Of a stretch of DNA of 64,000 nucleotides, positions 51,462-61,168 are shown in pieces; positions within the stretch are counted from its first letter, which is position 1, and each line of letters starts with the position of its first letter. The notes below the pieces were generated by a model. That model was not told where the DNA came from and ran no database searches. It saw nothing but the letters and a program-made list of their open reading frames with translations. Both the position numbers and the translations under genes were made by a program. The DNA is from DASRJG01 sp964647625. Its GTDB lineage: Bacteria > Acidobacteriota > Polarisedimenticolia > Polarisedimenticolales > DASRJG01. Location: positions 8,660-72,659 of the forward strand of contig CAZYHZ010000018.1 of NCBI GenBank assembly GCA_964647625.1, given 5' to 3'.

Positions 51462-53693
51462 TTACGGGGTGAAGCGTCGCAGCCGCAGGCTGTTCGTCAC
51501 GACGGAAACAGACGACAGCGCCATCGCGGCGGACGCGACGATGGGGGAGAGCGTGACGCCCGTCCACGGGAAGAGCGCCCCCGCCGCGAGCGGGATCCCG
51601 AGCACGTTGTAGACGAACGCCCAGGCCAGGTTCTGCCGGATCGTGCGCAGGGCGCGGCGCGCCAGCTTGATCGCCGTCACGACGCCCCGCGGATCGCTTC
51701 CCACGAGGGTCACATCGGACGCGGCGATCGCCACGTCGCTTCCGGTTCCGATCGCCACGCCGAGGTCGGCCGAGGCCAGAGCGGGCGCATCGTTCACGCC
51801 GTCGCCGACCATCGCCACGCGATGTCCCGACCCCCGCAGCCGCTCGATCTCGGCAGCCTTGTCGCCGGGGAGGAGACCGGCGGAGACCGAGTCGATGCCG
51901 GCCTCGCGTGCGACCGCGGCGGCGGTCTCCTCTCGATCGCCCGTCAGGAGCGCCACGTCGCATCCGAGCGCGCGAAGGGCGTCGACGGCTTCGCGGGCGC
52001 CCTCGCGCACGGGATCGGTGATCCCCAAGACTCCGGACATCCGGCCGTCGATGGCGATGAGCACGGGCGTCCTGCCCACCTTCGCCAGCCTGTCGGCGAT
52101 CTCGGCGGACGAGCCCGCGGCGACCCCCGCGTCCTCGAGCCAGCTCCCGCGGCCGACCAGGACGCGCCGTCCGGCGACCTCGGCGACGACGCCGGATCCC
52201 GCGATCGACTCGAACGCCTCGGACGGAGGAACGGCGATGCCGCGGCGCCGGGCCTCGGCGACGATGGCCTCGCCGAGTGGGTGCGTCGATCCGGCCTCCG
52301 CGGCGGCGGCGATCCCGAGGATCTCGTCTGGATCGGCGCCGCCCTGCAGCTCGACGTCGGTCACCGACGGGCGTCCCGTGGTGATCGTTCCCGTCTTGTC
52401 GAACACGATCGTGTCGATCCGGCCGGCGGTCTCGAGAGCGGCGCCGCCTCCGATGAGCACGCCCAGCTCCGCGGCGCGCCCCGTCGCGACCAGAACCGCG
52501 GTCGGCGTGGCCAGCCCCATCGCACACGGGCACGCGATGATGAGGACCGACACCGCATGAACCAGCGCCTGCGCGAGCCGCGCCTCCGGGGAGCCGAAGA
52601 TCATCCATCCCGCGAACGTCACGACGGCGATCGCGAGCACGATGGGGACGAAGATCGCGCTCACGCGATCCGCCAGCCGCTGGATCGGAGCCTTGCCCCC
52701 TTGAGCCTCGGCGACCATGCGCACGATGCGCGCGAGAACCGTATCCTCGCCGACGCGCGTCACGCGCATGAGAAACGCGCCGCTGCCGTTGTGCGTCCCC
52801 CCGAACACTTCGTCGCCGGCGGTCTTGGGAACGGGGCGGCTCTCGCCGGTGAGCATCGACTCGTCGACGCTCGAGGCCCCGTCCGTCACGACACCGTCGA
52901 TCGGCACGGCATCCCCCGCGCGGACCGACAGGGTGTCGCCGACCTTCAGCTCGTCGAGCGTGCGCGGGACGGCGGCGCCGTCGATCATCACCCGCGCCGA
53001 CGGGACTTGGAGCCGAGCGAGCGCCCGCAGCGCGAGAGACGTACGCGCACGCGCTCCCGTCTCCAGAAGCTTCCCCAAGAGCACGAGAACGAGGATCCCG
53101 ACTGCGGCCTCGAAATACACAGGCGGCATCGCAGCGCGGTGGGCGATCCCGGCCGCGATGAGACCCGGCCGGAGCGTCGCGATCAGCGAGTAGACGTAGG
53201 CGGCACCCGTGCCGAGCGCGATGAGGCTGCTCATCTCCGCGGTGCCGTGGCGCAATGACGACCACGCCCGGCGGAAGTACTCGCCCCCGGCGACCGCCAT
53301 GACGACGCTGGTCAGCGCCAGCTGAACGATCCGGTCGCCGTGGACGGCGAGCGCTCCATGCGTCATCCCCAGAACGAAGACGGGCAGGCCGAATACCAGC
53401 GCGATCAGGAAGCGGTTCCGGATCGCGACGCGCTCGCGCCGGCGAGCGCGGCCTTCGGCGTCTTCAACCCCCGGCTGCGGCAGCACGAGACCGTAACCGG
53501 CACGCCGGACGGACTCCGCGAGGGCGGCGGGCGACGTCCGTTCGGCGTCGAGGACGACGGTCGCCCTCTCGGTCGCGAGGTTCACGATCGCGCGCTCGAC
53601 TCCGGGGGTCGCCGCGATCGCGCGCTCGACGGTCGCCACGCAGCCGGCGCACGTCATGCCGGTCACCGGGAAGTCGTAACGCCGGCGCGTCAT
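51462..53693 (-). CDS. copA: heavy-metal-translocating P1B-type ATPase, copper type
   Basis: 743 residues. One N-terminal heavy-metal domain carries G-M-T-C-A-G-C (12-18). The membrane motif C-P-C lies in I-I-A-C-P-C-A-M-G. D-K-T-G-T is the phosphorylation site, H-P-L-G-E is the P1B nucleotide-site motif, and G-D-G-V-N-D-A-P-A-L is the hinge. The CPC with a CXXC domain indicates Cu+ (or Ag+) export. It is the last gene of a seven-gene run; the ATG overlaps the M61 stop. No CopZ chaperone or CueR regulator is nearby. Confidence 0.93.
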   Translation of the reverse strand: MTRRRYDFPVTGMTCAGCVATVERAIAATPGVERAIVNLATERATVVLDAERTSPAALAESVRRAGYGLVLPQPGVEDAEGRARRRERVAIRNRFLIALVFGLPVFVLGMTHGALAVHGDRIVQLALTSVVMAVAGGEYFRRAWSSLRHGTAEMSSLIALGTGAAYVYSLIATLRPGLIAAGIAHRAAMPPVYFEAAVGILVLVLLGKLLETGARARTSLALRALARLQVPSARVMIDGAAVPRTLDELKVGDTLSVRAGDAVPIDGVVTDGASSVDESMLTGESRPVPKTAGDEVFGGTHNGSGAFLMRVTRVGEDTVLARIVRMVAEAQGGKAPIQRLADRVSAIFVPIVLAIAVVTFAGWMIFGSPEARLAQALVHAVSVLIIACPCAMGLATPTAVLVATGRAAELGVLIGGGAALETAGRIDTIVFDKTGTITTGRPSVTDVELQGGADPDEILGIAAAAEAGSTHPLGEAIVAEARRRGIAVPPSEAFESIAGSGVVAEVAGRRVLVGRGSWLEDAGVAAGSSAEIADRLAKVGRTPVLIAIDGRMSGVLGITDPVREGAREAVDALRALGCDVALLTGDREETAAAVAREAGIDSVSAGLLPGDKAAEIERLRGSGHRVAMVGDGVNDAPALASADLGVAIGTGSDVAIAASDVTLVGSDPRGVVTAIKLARRALRTIRQNLAWAFVYNVLGIPLAAGALFPWTGVTLSPIVASAAMALSSVSVVTNSLRLRRFTP

Positions 53694-55453
53694 TTACGGA
53701 ACGGATTCAACCACGACTCGCGGAGGGCCGCCTGCTTCGGGGTCGCCTTCTCGGCAGGGACGATCGACGCTGCATCCGGCTTCGGTGCACCGAGCGTCAC
53801 GGCGACCTCGACGAGCTGGTCGCGCCTGAAGACCGCGGCGCGCACGACCGTGCCGGGCGGCCGGTGGGCCAGGACTTGCGGAAGCCGGGTGGCGTCGACG
53901 CGATCGCCGTCGATCGCGATCAGCTCGTCACCCGCGTAGAGCCCGGCGGCCTCCGACGGCCCGTCCGACCGGACGGACGTGATCGCGAGCCCACGCCCCT
54001 CGGGCCGCGTCGCGATGCCGAGCCAGCCGCCGGCGCCGCCGTCCTTGGCCGCGGATTCCTTCCACGTGAGCGTCAACCCCGCGTGGCCGAGCGCCTGCTC
54101 GAGGTCGAGCTCCACGGTCCCGGAGACGTACCTGTCGAAGAACGTGCGGAACGCGCCGCCGTGTCCGCCGGCCACCGTCTCGACGGCCGCGAGGTATCCG
54201 TCCGGCTCCGGAAAGCCTGCGTCGTCGAGCGTCGCCTGGTGCGCGAGGTGCCGGATCACATCGTCGAGAGAATGCGCTCGCTCGGTTACCGCGCGGATCG
54301 TCAGGTCGAGCATGAGCGCGACGAGCATTCCCTTCTGGTAGTACGAGATGCTCGCGTTGCCGGAGTTCTCGTCCGGTCGGTAGAAGCGGATCCACGCGTC
54401 GAAGCTCGCCTGCTCGAGGGACTGGAGCGCCCGGCCGGGCTGAGTCGCGAGCGAGGCGATCTCCTCGGCGATGCGCTCGAGGAAACGGTCCTTCGAATAG
54501 AGGCCCGCGGCGACGAGGAAACGCTTTTCGTAGTACGACGTCACGCCTTCCATCGACCAGAGCTGGCGCGTGTGGTTCTCCCGCCGGTAGTCGAACGGCC
54601 CGAGGACCCGCGGGCGGATGCGCTTGACGTTCCAGACGTGGAAGAACTCGTGGGAGATCAGCTCGAGGTAGTGCTCGTACGCGGATCGCGGCGCAAAGCC
54701 GAACCGGTCGACCAGGAACACGGCGCTGTTGCGGTGCTCGAGCCCGCCGCGGCCGGAGGCCAAGTGCTGGATGAACGCGTACCGCTTGTAGGGAAGGCTT
54801 CCGAAGAACTCCCGCTGGGCGCGGACGATCGCCTCGGTGTCCGCGACGACGCGAGCTTCGTCCTCGTTCCCGCGACCCCACAGGGCGATGCGATGAGGCA
54901 CGCCGTCGATCGCGAATTCGAGCAGCCGGTGCGTGCCGCATTCGACCGGCGAGTCGATCAGCTCGTCGTAGTCGCGAGCCCGGTAGCGAAAGATGTTGTT
55001 GCCGCCCCCCAGCGGCTCGAGGCCGGTCGTGACCTGCCATTTCTGCGGGACGGCGACTTCGAGCGACACGGGCTCTTCGGTCCGGCCCATGACGAACATG
55101 AAGACCGCGGCGCCGTTGGCGAACCCGTGCGTTCCATCGAGGTGGCAGGTCCGAACCGTGAGGTCGTGCGCGTAAATCTTGTAGGTCACGCGGACGCGGC
55201 CTTCCATCGGCGTCTCGATGGTCCAAGCGTCCTTCGCCGTCTTTTGCCAGGGGACCGGATGCCCGTCGCTCGTTGCGGAGAATTCCTGCACGTGGCGCGC
55301 GTACTCCCGGATCATGTACGAGCCCGGCGTCCACGACGGGAGCACGAGCGTCATGCGCGGCTCTCTCCAGCTCTCGATCACGATCGAGATCTCGAACAGG
55401 TGGCTGTGAGGGCGCGGCATGGCCAGCCCGTACCCGATGCGGGGAGCGTTCAA
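53690..55453 (-). CDS. M61-family glycyl aminopeptidase with PDZ domain
   Basis: 587 residues. H-E-F-F-H-V-W-N (268-275) with the downstream E-G-V-T-S-Y-Y-E (third ligand) is the M61 zinc site. The N-terminal beta domain shows L-P-S-W-T-P-G-S-Y. A PDZ-like region follows at about 480-560 (G-W-L-G-I, then G-P-S-E-A-A-G-L-Y-A-G-D). No signal peptide is apparent at the chosen TTG start, unlike many M61 enzymes, so the location is uncertain. TTGA overlaps the RidA stop and ATGA overlaps copA. Confidence 0.88.
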   Translation of the reverse strand: MNAPRIGYGLAMPRPHSHLFEISIVIESWREPRMTLVLPSWTPGSYMIREYARHVQEFSATSDGHPVPWQKTAKDAWTIETPMEGRVRVTYKIYAHDLTVRTCHLDGTHGFANGAAVFMFVMGRTEEPVSLEVAVPQKWQVTTGLEPLGGGNNIFRYRARDYDELIDSPVECGTHRLLEFAIDGVPHRIALWGRGNEDEARVVADTEAIVRAQREFFGSLPYKRYAFIQHLASGRGGLEHRNSAVFLVDRFGFAPRSAYEHYLELISHEFFHVWNVKRIRPRVLGPFDYRRENHTRQLWSMEGVTSYYEKRFLVAAGLYSKDRFLERIAEEIASLATQPGRALQSLEQASFDAWIRFYRPDENSGNASISYYQKGMLVALMLDLTIRAVTERAHSLDDVIRHLAHQATLDDAGFPEPDGYLAAVETVAGGHGGAFRTFFDRYVSGTVELDLEQALGHAGLTLTWKESAAKDGGAGGWLGIATRPEGRGLAITSVRSDGPSEAAGLYAGDELIAIDGDRVDATRLPQVLAHRPPGTVVRAAVFRRDQLVEVAVTLGAPKPDAASIVPAEKATPKQAALRESWLNPFRK

Positions 55454-55851
55454 CGGTCAGCCTCCGGAACCACGGCCGTCGCTTCGATCTCGACCAACAG
55501 GTCGGGTCGCACGAGGGATGCCACCTGAACGAGAGTCGCGGCGGGACGGATCTCCCGGAAGACCTCGCCGTGCGCCCGCCCGACCTCTTCCCATCGCGCG
55601 ATGTCCGTGACGAACATGCGCGTCCGGATGACGTTCTCGAACCCGGCGCCCGCTTCCCGGAGCGCGCGACCGATTCTCTCGAAGATGTATTGCGCCTGGC
55701 GGTAGGGATCGTCCGGGCCGACGACCGCGCCGGTCTCATCGACGGCGGTCGTCCCCGCGACCTCGATCAGGTTGCCGACGCGAACGGCGCGCGAGTAACC
55801 GACGCGCGCCTCCCACGCCGAGCCCGACGACACGTTGCGCCGCGACGTCAT
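55450..55851 (-). CDS. RidA/YjgF-family protein
   Basis: 133 residues. The pattern V-G-N-L-I-E-V-A-G-T-T, Q-A-x-x-I-F-E-R-I-G, V-I-R-T-R-M-F-V-T-D and the final V-E-I-E-A-T-A-V-V is that of the RidA superfamily, trimeric enzymes that hydrolyse reactive enamines/imines. The canonical Arg is in I-R-T-R-M-F. The Glu usually in the C-terminal strand (V-E-I-E) is kept. It overlaps the neighbouring genes by 4 bp on both sides. The call is family level only. Confidence 0.87.
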   Translation of the reverse strand: MTSRRNVSSGSAWEARVGYSRAVRVGNLIEVAGTTAVDETGAVVGPDDPYRQAQYIFERIGRALREAGAGFENVIRTRMFVTDIARWEEVGRAHGEVFREIRPAATLVQVASLVRPDLLVEIEATAVVPEADR

Positions 55852-56429
55852 TGCGAAGCCTTGCGGCGTACGACCGGCCGGTGCTTCGATCGCCGGGCGA
55901 CCTCACGAAAGCCCGCGCGCCGGAACGAGCCCATCAATCCTTGGTGGACGAACGCGGCCGGCTGAACCTTGTCCGTCTCCGTGGGATAGCCCTCGACCAT
56001 GCGTCCCCCCTGGGAGGCGACGTAGCGGACCGCGCCGTCGAGCAGCGCGACCGTCACGCCTTCTTGCCGCCAATCGCGGCGGACGAAGAAGCACATGATC
56101 GACCACACGGGCTCCTCATCGACGGGAGCGAAGATCTTCGACCGCGTGAGCCGCGAATACGTCGAGCGGGGTGCGATCGCGCACCAGCCGACCGCCTCGG
56201 CGCCGGCGTAGGCGAGCAGGCCCGGAGGCGGACCCTTCTTGACGAGCGCGCGCATCATCCGCTTCGTCCCTTCGCCCTTCTTCGCCTTCCACTCCGACTG
56301 TCCCATGCGCGGCCACATGCACCAGCATCCCGCGCACGCGCCGTTCGCGCCGAACAGCGTCTCGAAATCGGACAGCCGGGCCGGCGTCAGCGGCTCGATC
56401 GAAAGCGAAGATCGCGAGGCACGCGGCAC
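55848..56429 (-). CDS. GNAT-family N-acetyltransferase with Cys-rich N-terminal motif
   Basis: About 193 residues. C-A-G-C-W-C-M-W-P and the W-C-A-I-A-P segment place it with a GNAT subgroup often annotated only as acetyltransferase, and V-R-R-D-W-R-Q-E-G-V-T-V-A-L-L fills the acetyl-CoA loop position. The loop lacks the usual G-x-G. A GTG at 56450 would overlap the SDR gene by 17 bp; the GTG at 56429 has GAGG about 9 bases upstream and is preferred. Substrate unknown. Confidence 0.7.
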   Translation of the reverse strand: MPRASRSSLSIEPLTPARLSDFETLFGANGACAGCWCMWPRMGQSEWKAKKGEGTKRMMRALVKKGPPPGLLAYAGAEAVGWCAIAPRSTYSRLTRSKIFAPVDEEPVWSIMCFFVRRDWRQEGVTVALLDGAVRYVASQGGRMVEGYPTETDKVQPAAFVHQGLMGSFRRAGFREVARRSKHRPVVRRKASQ

Positions 56430-56433
56430 GCGG

Positions 56434-57201
56434 TCAGTCCTCGAAGACACGGGCCGAGCGCGCCGCCTTCTCCAGCACCCGGTTGGGAATCAGCCGGACC
56501 AGACCCATCAGCGCGGCCATCGGCCAGGGGAAATTGTAGACGCGCCGGTTCGCGCGGACGGCCCGCAGGATGCGGCGCGCGGCCTCGTCGGCTTCGAGCA
56601 GGAACGGCTTGGCGCCGGAATTCCCGACCACCATCGGCGTCCGCACGAACCCGGGGCAGACCGTGGTGATGCGGATGCCGCGATCGGCGATCTCCGCGCG
56701 CAAGCCCTCGAGAAAGACGTTCAACGCCGACTTGCTGGCGCAGTACGCGTGGGTCATCGGAAACCCGTGATAGGCGGCCAGGCTCGAGACGCCCACGATG
56801 TGGCCGCGGCTTCTCGCGAGCATCGACGGCAGCACCGCCTCGACGGCATACACCGGCCCGAGGAGGTTCGTCCGGATGATGTCCTCGGACAGCTCCGCGT
56901 CGAACGCCTCGGCGGGTATCGAATGACCGACGCCCGCGTTCGCCACGAGCAGATCGATCGGCCCGTGCCGCCGCACGACGCCCGAGACCGCAGCGTGAAC
57001 CGCGGGCCGCTCGCGGACGTCACAAGGAAGCGGCACCGCTTCGCCGCCCAGCTCGCGGATCTCGTCGGCCAGCTCCTCGAGCAGGCTCGCGCGGCGCGCG
57101 ACCAGGCCGACCTTCGTGCCTTCGCGGGCGAGCTGGCGCGCAATCTCGCGGCCGATGCCGCTCGATGCACCGGTGACCAGCGCGACCGGGTAGGCCGTCA
57201 A
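56434..57201 (-). CDS. short-chain dehydrogenase/reductase
   Basis: 255 residues, classical SDR. V-T-G-A-S-S-G-I-G (9-17) binds NAD(P), A-N-A-G is the structural motif, and Y-C-A-S-K supplies the catalytic Tyr and Lys with Ser in V-S-S-L-A-A-Y. The Arg-rich L-V-A-R-R after strand 2 suggests NADP preference. P-G-F-V-R-T-P-M is the typical substrate loop entry. The start is TTG, with GGAG 9 bases upstream. It is part of the seven-gene run. Substrate unknown. Confidence 0.88.
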   Translation of the reverse strand: MTAYPVALVTGASSGIGREIARQLAREGTKVGLVARRASLLEELADEIRELGGEAVPLPCDVRERPAVHAAVSGVVRRHGPIDLLVANAGVGHSIPAEAFDAELSEDIIRTNLLGPVYAVEAVLPSMLARSRGHIVGVSSLAAYHGFPMTHAYCASKSALNVFLEGLRAEIADRGIRITTVCPGFVRTPMVVGNSGAKPFLLEADEAARRILRAVRANRRVYNFPWPMAALMGLVRLIPNRVLEKAARSARVFED

Positions 57202-57213
57202 CCCCGGCGTCTC

Positions 57214-58770
57214 CTATCGAGCTCCCCGCCGCGCCGCGAGCACCGCGGCCGTGAAGAGCCCCCCGGCGAGGCCGGCGAGGAGAAGCCCCACCACCCTCAC
57301 CCCATCGCTTACGGTATCCATCCGCGCCATCGCCGCAAGGGGACCGGTGAGCTCGAAAGGTTGCGGGGGCGTCGCGCGCATGCCTTTCAACGCGACGAGG
57401 CTCGCGGCGAACACGGCGCCGACGATCAGGATCGAAAGCCCCGCCGCGACCCCGCGCGTGACGAGCGTGCGCGTCGAAACCTGCGATGCGGAGGCCGCCT
57501 CGGGCGCCCCAAGGTCCGGCTCGCGTCCGGAAATCGGCGCGAAGCGCCGGAGGAAGAAGAGCCCGGGAATGCCGGCGGCCACGCTGAGCCAGAAATACGC
57601 CACCCAGCCCACGGCATCGACGACGAAGCCCGCCACCGGCCCCGAGAGAATCCGGGGGAGGGCGAAGAGGCTCGACATCAGCGAGTACTGCGTCGCGGAG
57701 AATCGTTTTTGCGTCAGCCGGAGCAGGAGCACCGAGAACGCTCCGGTCCCCATGCCCGACGAAAACGTTTCGAATCCCGTCGCCCCGAGCATCAGCGACC
57801 GGTTGACCGGGCTGAGCGCGACCGCGACGTAGCCGAGGTTCGACAGCGCTTGCACGACTCCGAAAATCCAGAGCGCGCGTCCGACACCGAGAGCCGTCGT
57901 CAGCACTCCCCCCATGAGCGCGCCGATGGCGGTGCTGGCCCACGTGACCAAGCCGAGAATGACGCCCCGATCGACCTGGTTGTACCCCATGTCGTGCAGG
58001 AACGGCCGCAACAGAGCGTTCGCCATGACGTCGGAGAGCTTGTAGAGGATCACGAACGCGAGGATCTCGAGCGCGAGCGGCCGCGAGAGGAATCCGACGA
58101 ACGGCTGCCAGACGGCTTCTCTCAAGGACCGGGGAGGCTCGGAGGCCTCCTCCGGTTTCGGTGCCTTCACCGTCACGGCGAGCAGCGCGAGGTACGACAC
58201 CGCGATGATCGCCAGGACCAAGGGCCACGAGGACCAGGCGGCGAACGTGATCGCGAAGGCGCCGGCCAGGCGCATCGCCATCAGGTAGGACGCCGTCCGG
58301 AAGCCGACCGCGACCCCTTGCTCGTCCGGGCGCAGGACGTCGACGGCGTAGGCATCGATCGCGATGTCCTGCGTCGCCGCAGCGAACGCAATCGCGAGCG
58401 CGAGGGCCGCGATCACCCAGGGCGAGTCGGGGTGGCGCGCGACACCGGCCAGGACGAGCGTCGTCGCGAACAGCGCCACCTGCGCGATCGCCGCCCAGCC
58501 GCGACGCCTCCCGAGTGCCGGGGGAACGAAGCGGTCGAGAAGCGGGGCCCACAGGACCTTGAACGACCACGGGGCCTGCGCGAGCGTGATCAGCCCGACG
58601 ACCTTGATGTCCACCCCGATCGAGCGCATCCAATCGGGGATCGCGACGTACACCAGCCCGAGCGGCAGGCCGGACGAGAACGACATCAGCGCGACGGAGG
58701 CGGTCCGCCACGACCGCAGGGCGATCGCGATCGCGCGCAGGCCCCGGGCCTTCTCCGGGTTTTCGCTCAA
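57214..58770 (-). CDS. MFS transporter, AmpG/PAT-type
   Basis: 518 residues with 12-14 membrane helices. S-S-G-L-P-L-G-L, the W-A-P-L-L-D-R-F, L-G-R-R-R-G-W and A-T-Q-D-I-A-I-D-A-Y-A-V-D motifs are those of AmpG muropeptide permeases and acetyl-CoA transporters (PAT family). It probably imports a peptidoglycan fragment or related solute. An extra C-terminal region with two helices follows residue 430. The start is TTG, overlapping the VOC stop. No ampC/ampR is nearby. Confidence 0.85.
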   Translation of the reverse strand: MSENPEKARGLRAIAIALRSWRTASVALMSFSSGLPLGLVYVAIPDWMRSIGVDIKVVGLITLAQAPWSFKVLWAPLLDRFVPPALGRRRGWAAIAQVALFATTLVLAGVARHPDSPWVIAALALAIAFAAATQDIAIDAYAVDVLRPDEQGVAVGFRTASYLMAMRLAGAFAITFAAWSSWPLVLAIIAVSYLALLAVTVKAPKPEEASEPPRSLREAVWQPFVGFLSRPLALEILAFVILYKLSDVMANALLRPFLHDMGYNQVDRGVILGLVTWASTAIGALMGGVLTTALGVGRALWIFGVVQALSNLGYVAVALSPVNRSLMLGATGFETFSSGMGTGAFSVLLLRLTQKRFSATQYSLMSSLFALPRILSGPVAGFVVDAVGWVAYFWLSVAAGIPGLFFLRRFAPISGREPDLGAPEAASASQVSTRTLVTRGVAAGLSILIVGAVFAASLVALKGMRATPPQPFELTGPLAAMARMDTVSDGVRVVGLLLAGLAGGLFTAAVLAARRGAR

Positions 58771-59087
58771 TCGGCCGCCAAGATCTCGATGCTGTTCCCG
58801 GCGGGATCGCGGACGTAGACGGATCGGGTGCCGTCGCGGTGGGTCTTCAAAGGCCCGAACGACTCGGCGTCCGCTCTCCGAAACGCGAGGTGAGGCGGGT
58901 GCTGAGCGGGGACCACGAGGGCGAGCTTGACGTTCTCAAAGGCGAGGAAGGCCCACGTGTCGTCCTGGTAGCGAACGTCGCAGCGGAAATTCGAGGTGTA
59001 CCACGCGACCGCCGCCGCGACATCCGGAACGGCGATGGCGATGTGGTCGACGGGATCCAGCGGGGCAGGATCGCGAGCGGTGCTCAT
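58767..59087 (-). CDS. VOC-family (glyoxalase/bleomycin-resistance-like) protein
   Basis: 106 residues, one VOC module: V-D-H-I-A-I-A-V-P-D at the start (metal His), W-Y-x-x-N-F in the first half, H-L-A-F (second His) and R-D-P-A-G-N-S-I-E-I (Glu) at the end. It may be a dimeric metalloenzyme or a binding protein; the reaction is unknown. The ATG at 59087 has AAGGAG 7 bases upstream. It is the first gene of the seven-gene run down to copA. Confidence 0.82.
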   Translation of the reverse strand: MSTARDPAPLDPVDHIAIAVPDVAAAVAWYTSNFRCDVRYQDDTWAFLAFENVKLALVVPAQHPPHLAFRRADAESFGPLKTHRDGTRSVYVRDPAGNSIEILAAD

Positions 59088-59199
59088 GGTGTGCTCCTTG
59101 GCGAAGGGCAAGGTCATCGTAGGTTCCGCCCCAACGCGGTTCAAGGCATTCGGATATGCTGTGGGCTTCCGTCATGACCCCTTTCGGAGGATCCCACAG

Positions 59200-60807
59200 A
59201 TGATCGCTGCGACCGTCCTTCTCGCGGCCCAAGCCGCGATGTCCGGGGCGGCTCCCGCCGCCACGGTGCCGTTGTTCAACGACCTCGGCTCCTATCATCG
59301 CGCGATTTCGACGAAGGACGCGTCGGCGCAGAAGTACTTCGACCAGGGCTTGCGTCTCCTTTACGGGTTCAACCACGACGAATCCGAGCGCGCCTTCCGC
59401 GAGGCGGCGCGTCTCGATCCCTCGTGCGGGATCTGCTTCTGGGGCGTGGGCCTCACGCTCGGGCCGAACATCAACCTCCCGATCGACCCCGAGCGCAACG
59501 GCAAGGCGGTCGAGGCCGTGTCGAAGGCCAAGGCCAAGGCGCCGCCGACGGGAGTCGAGCGCGCACTGATCGACGCGCTCGCCGTCCGCTACGTCGCCGA
59601 TCCCGCGGCCGATCGCACGAAGCTCGACCAGGCCTACGCCGATGCGATGGCGGGGGTGTACGCGAAATTTCCGTCGGATGACGACGTCGCGACGCTCTAT
59701 GCCGAAGCGCTCATGGACCTGAGGCCGTGGAAGTTCTGGGACCACGACGGCAAGCCGGCCCCCGACACGGAGAAGATCGTGTCGATCCTCGAGAAGGTCC
59801 TGAAGCGAAACCCCAACCATCCGGGCGCGAACCACTATTACATCCACGCGACCGAGGCGTCGAAGGACCCGGCACGCGCACTGGCCTCGGCGAAGCGCCT
59901 CGAAACGCTCGTTCCCGGCGCAGGGCACCTCGTGCACATGCCCGCACACGTCTACATGCGAACCGGAAACTACGCAGGCGCGTCCGAAGCCAACACCAAG
60001 GCCGCGGCGGTCGACGAGAAGTACATCAAGGACAATCACGTCGAAGGCGTGTACCCGATCATGTACTACACGCACAACCTTCAATTCCTGGCCGCGTCCG
60101 CGGCGATGGAAGGGCGCTCCAAGGTTTCCCTCGACGCCGCCAAGAAGACGACCGAGATCGCCGTCAAGGTTGCGAAAGAGATGCCGATGGCCGAGTTCGT
60201 GGTGCCGTTCTCGATGTACTACGAGATCCGCTTCGGCAAGTGGGACGACGTCCTCGCCGAGCCTCAGCCGGACGCGTCGCTTCCGACCGCCGTGGCGCTC
60301 TGGCACTTCGGCCGGGGCGTGGCGTTTGCCGCCAAGAAAGACCCGGCGAAGGCCCGTGAAGAGAAAGCGGCGTTCCAGGAGGCCGCCGGAAAGGTGCCTC
60401 CGGACGCGATGATGAACCTGAACACCAGCAAGGACCTGCTCGCCGTCGCAGCGAACATGCTCGATGCCAAGCTCGCGGAGATGAAGGGCGACACCGACGG
60501 CGCCGTCGTCGCGTGGCGCAAGACGGTCGCCGCCGAGGACAAGCTCTCCTATGACGAGCCGCCCGCGTGGTTCTACCCGACGCGCGAGTCGCTGGGCGGG
60601 GCGCTGCTGCGGGACGGTCAGGCCGCCTCGATCAACGAGGCGATCAACATCTTCCGCGAAGACTTGAAGCGCAATCCGAACAATGGCCGTTCGCTCTATG
60701 GCCTCATCGAGGCGTACAAACGGGAGAACCAGCCCGCGGCCGCCGCGAAGGCCCTGACCGACTTCAAGAAAGCGTGGGAGAAGGCCGACGTTCCGGCAAT
60801 CCTGTAG
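59200..60807 (+). CDS. TPR-repeat protein of unknown function
   Basis: 535 residues with a short hydrophobic N-terminus (about 1-20) and a set of TPR units spread over the length. Conserved blocks are C-G-I-C-F-W-G-V-G near residue 70, N-H-Y-Y-I-H-A-T-E near residue 208 and the P-G-A-G-H-L-V-H-M-P-A-H-V-Y-M-R-T-G segment near 240. The last is a fingerprint of a widespread tetratricopeptide family with no known activity. GGAGG is 9 bases from the ATG. The gene lies upstream of the ArsS pair (27 bp). Confidence 0.78.
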   Translation: MIAATVLLAAQAAMSGAAPAATVPLFNDLGSYHRAISTKDASAQKYFDQGLRLLYGFNHDESERAFREAARLDPSCGICFWGVGLTLGPNINLPIDPERNGKAVEAVSKAKAKAPPTGVERALIDALAVRYVADPAADRTKLDQAYADAMAGVYAKFPSDDDVATLYAEALMDLRPWKFWDHDGKPAPDTEKIVSILEKVLKRNPNHPGANHYYIHATEASKDPARALASAKRLETLVPGAGHLVHMPAHVYMRTGNYAGASEANTKAAAVDEKYIKDNHVEGVYPIMYYTHNLQFLAASAAMEGRSKVSLDAAKKTTEIAVKVAKEMPMAEFVVPFSMYYEIRFGKWDDVLAEPQPDASLPTAVALWHFGRGVAFAAKKDPAKAREEKAAFQEAAGKVPPDAMMNLNTSKDLLAVAANMLDAKLAEMKGDTDGAVVAWRKTVAAEDKLSYDEPPAWFYPTRESLGGALLRDGQAASINEAINIFREDLKRNPNNGRSLYGLIEAYKRENQPAAAAKALTDFKKAWEKADVPAIL

Positions 60808-60834
60808 CGGCGGCAACCCGGTGAGGAGGCGACC

Positions 60835-61167
60835 GTGGAAACGTATTACTGCCCGCACGACCTCGCTAAGTTCTCGGACGTCGGCAAGAACCGGCCGGAG
60901 CTCTGGTCGAAGTTCATGGACTATTACTCCGCCGTGTTCGCCGACGGGGCGCTGACGGAGCGGGAAAAGGCCCTGATCGCGCTCGCCGTCGCCCACGCCG
61001 TGCAGTGCCCCTATTGCATCGACGCCTATACGAACGCCTGCCTCGAGAAGGGATCCGATCTCGACCAGATGACCGAGGCGATCCACGTCGCGAACGCGAT
61101 CCGCGGCGGCTCGTCCCTCGCCCACGGCGTCCAGATGAGGAACGTCGCGCAAAAGGTCGGGATGTAG
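60835..61167 (+). CDS. carboxymuconolactone-decarboxylase-fold, arsenosugar-associated peroxidase-like protein
   Basis: 110 residues of the AhpD/CMD fold. C-P-Y-C-I-D-A with Cys58 and Cys61 is the redox motif, and A-L-A-V-A-H-A-V-Q precedes it, as in AhpD-like proteins. The start M-E-T-Y-Y matches the subgroup found beside arsS genes and called arsenosugar biosynthesis-associated peroxidase-like. The GTG start has GAGGAGG upstream. The next gene is 1 base away and of matching family, which supports the subgroup call. Confidence 0.82.
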   Translation: METYYCPHDLAKFSDVGKNRPELWSKFMDYYSAVFADGALTEREKALIALAVAHAVQCPYCIDAYTNACLEKGSDLDQMTEAIHVANAIRGGSSLAHGVQMRNVAQKVGM

Positions 61168-61168
61168 G

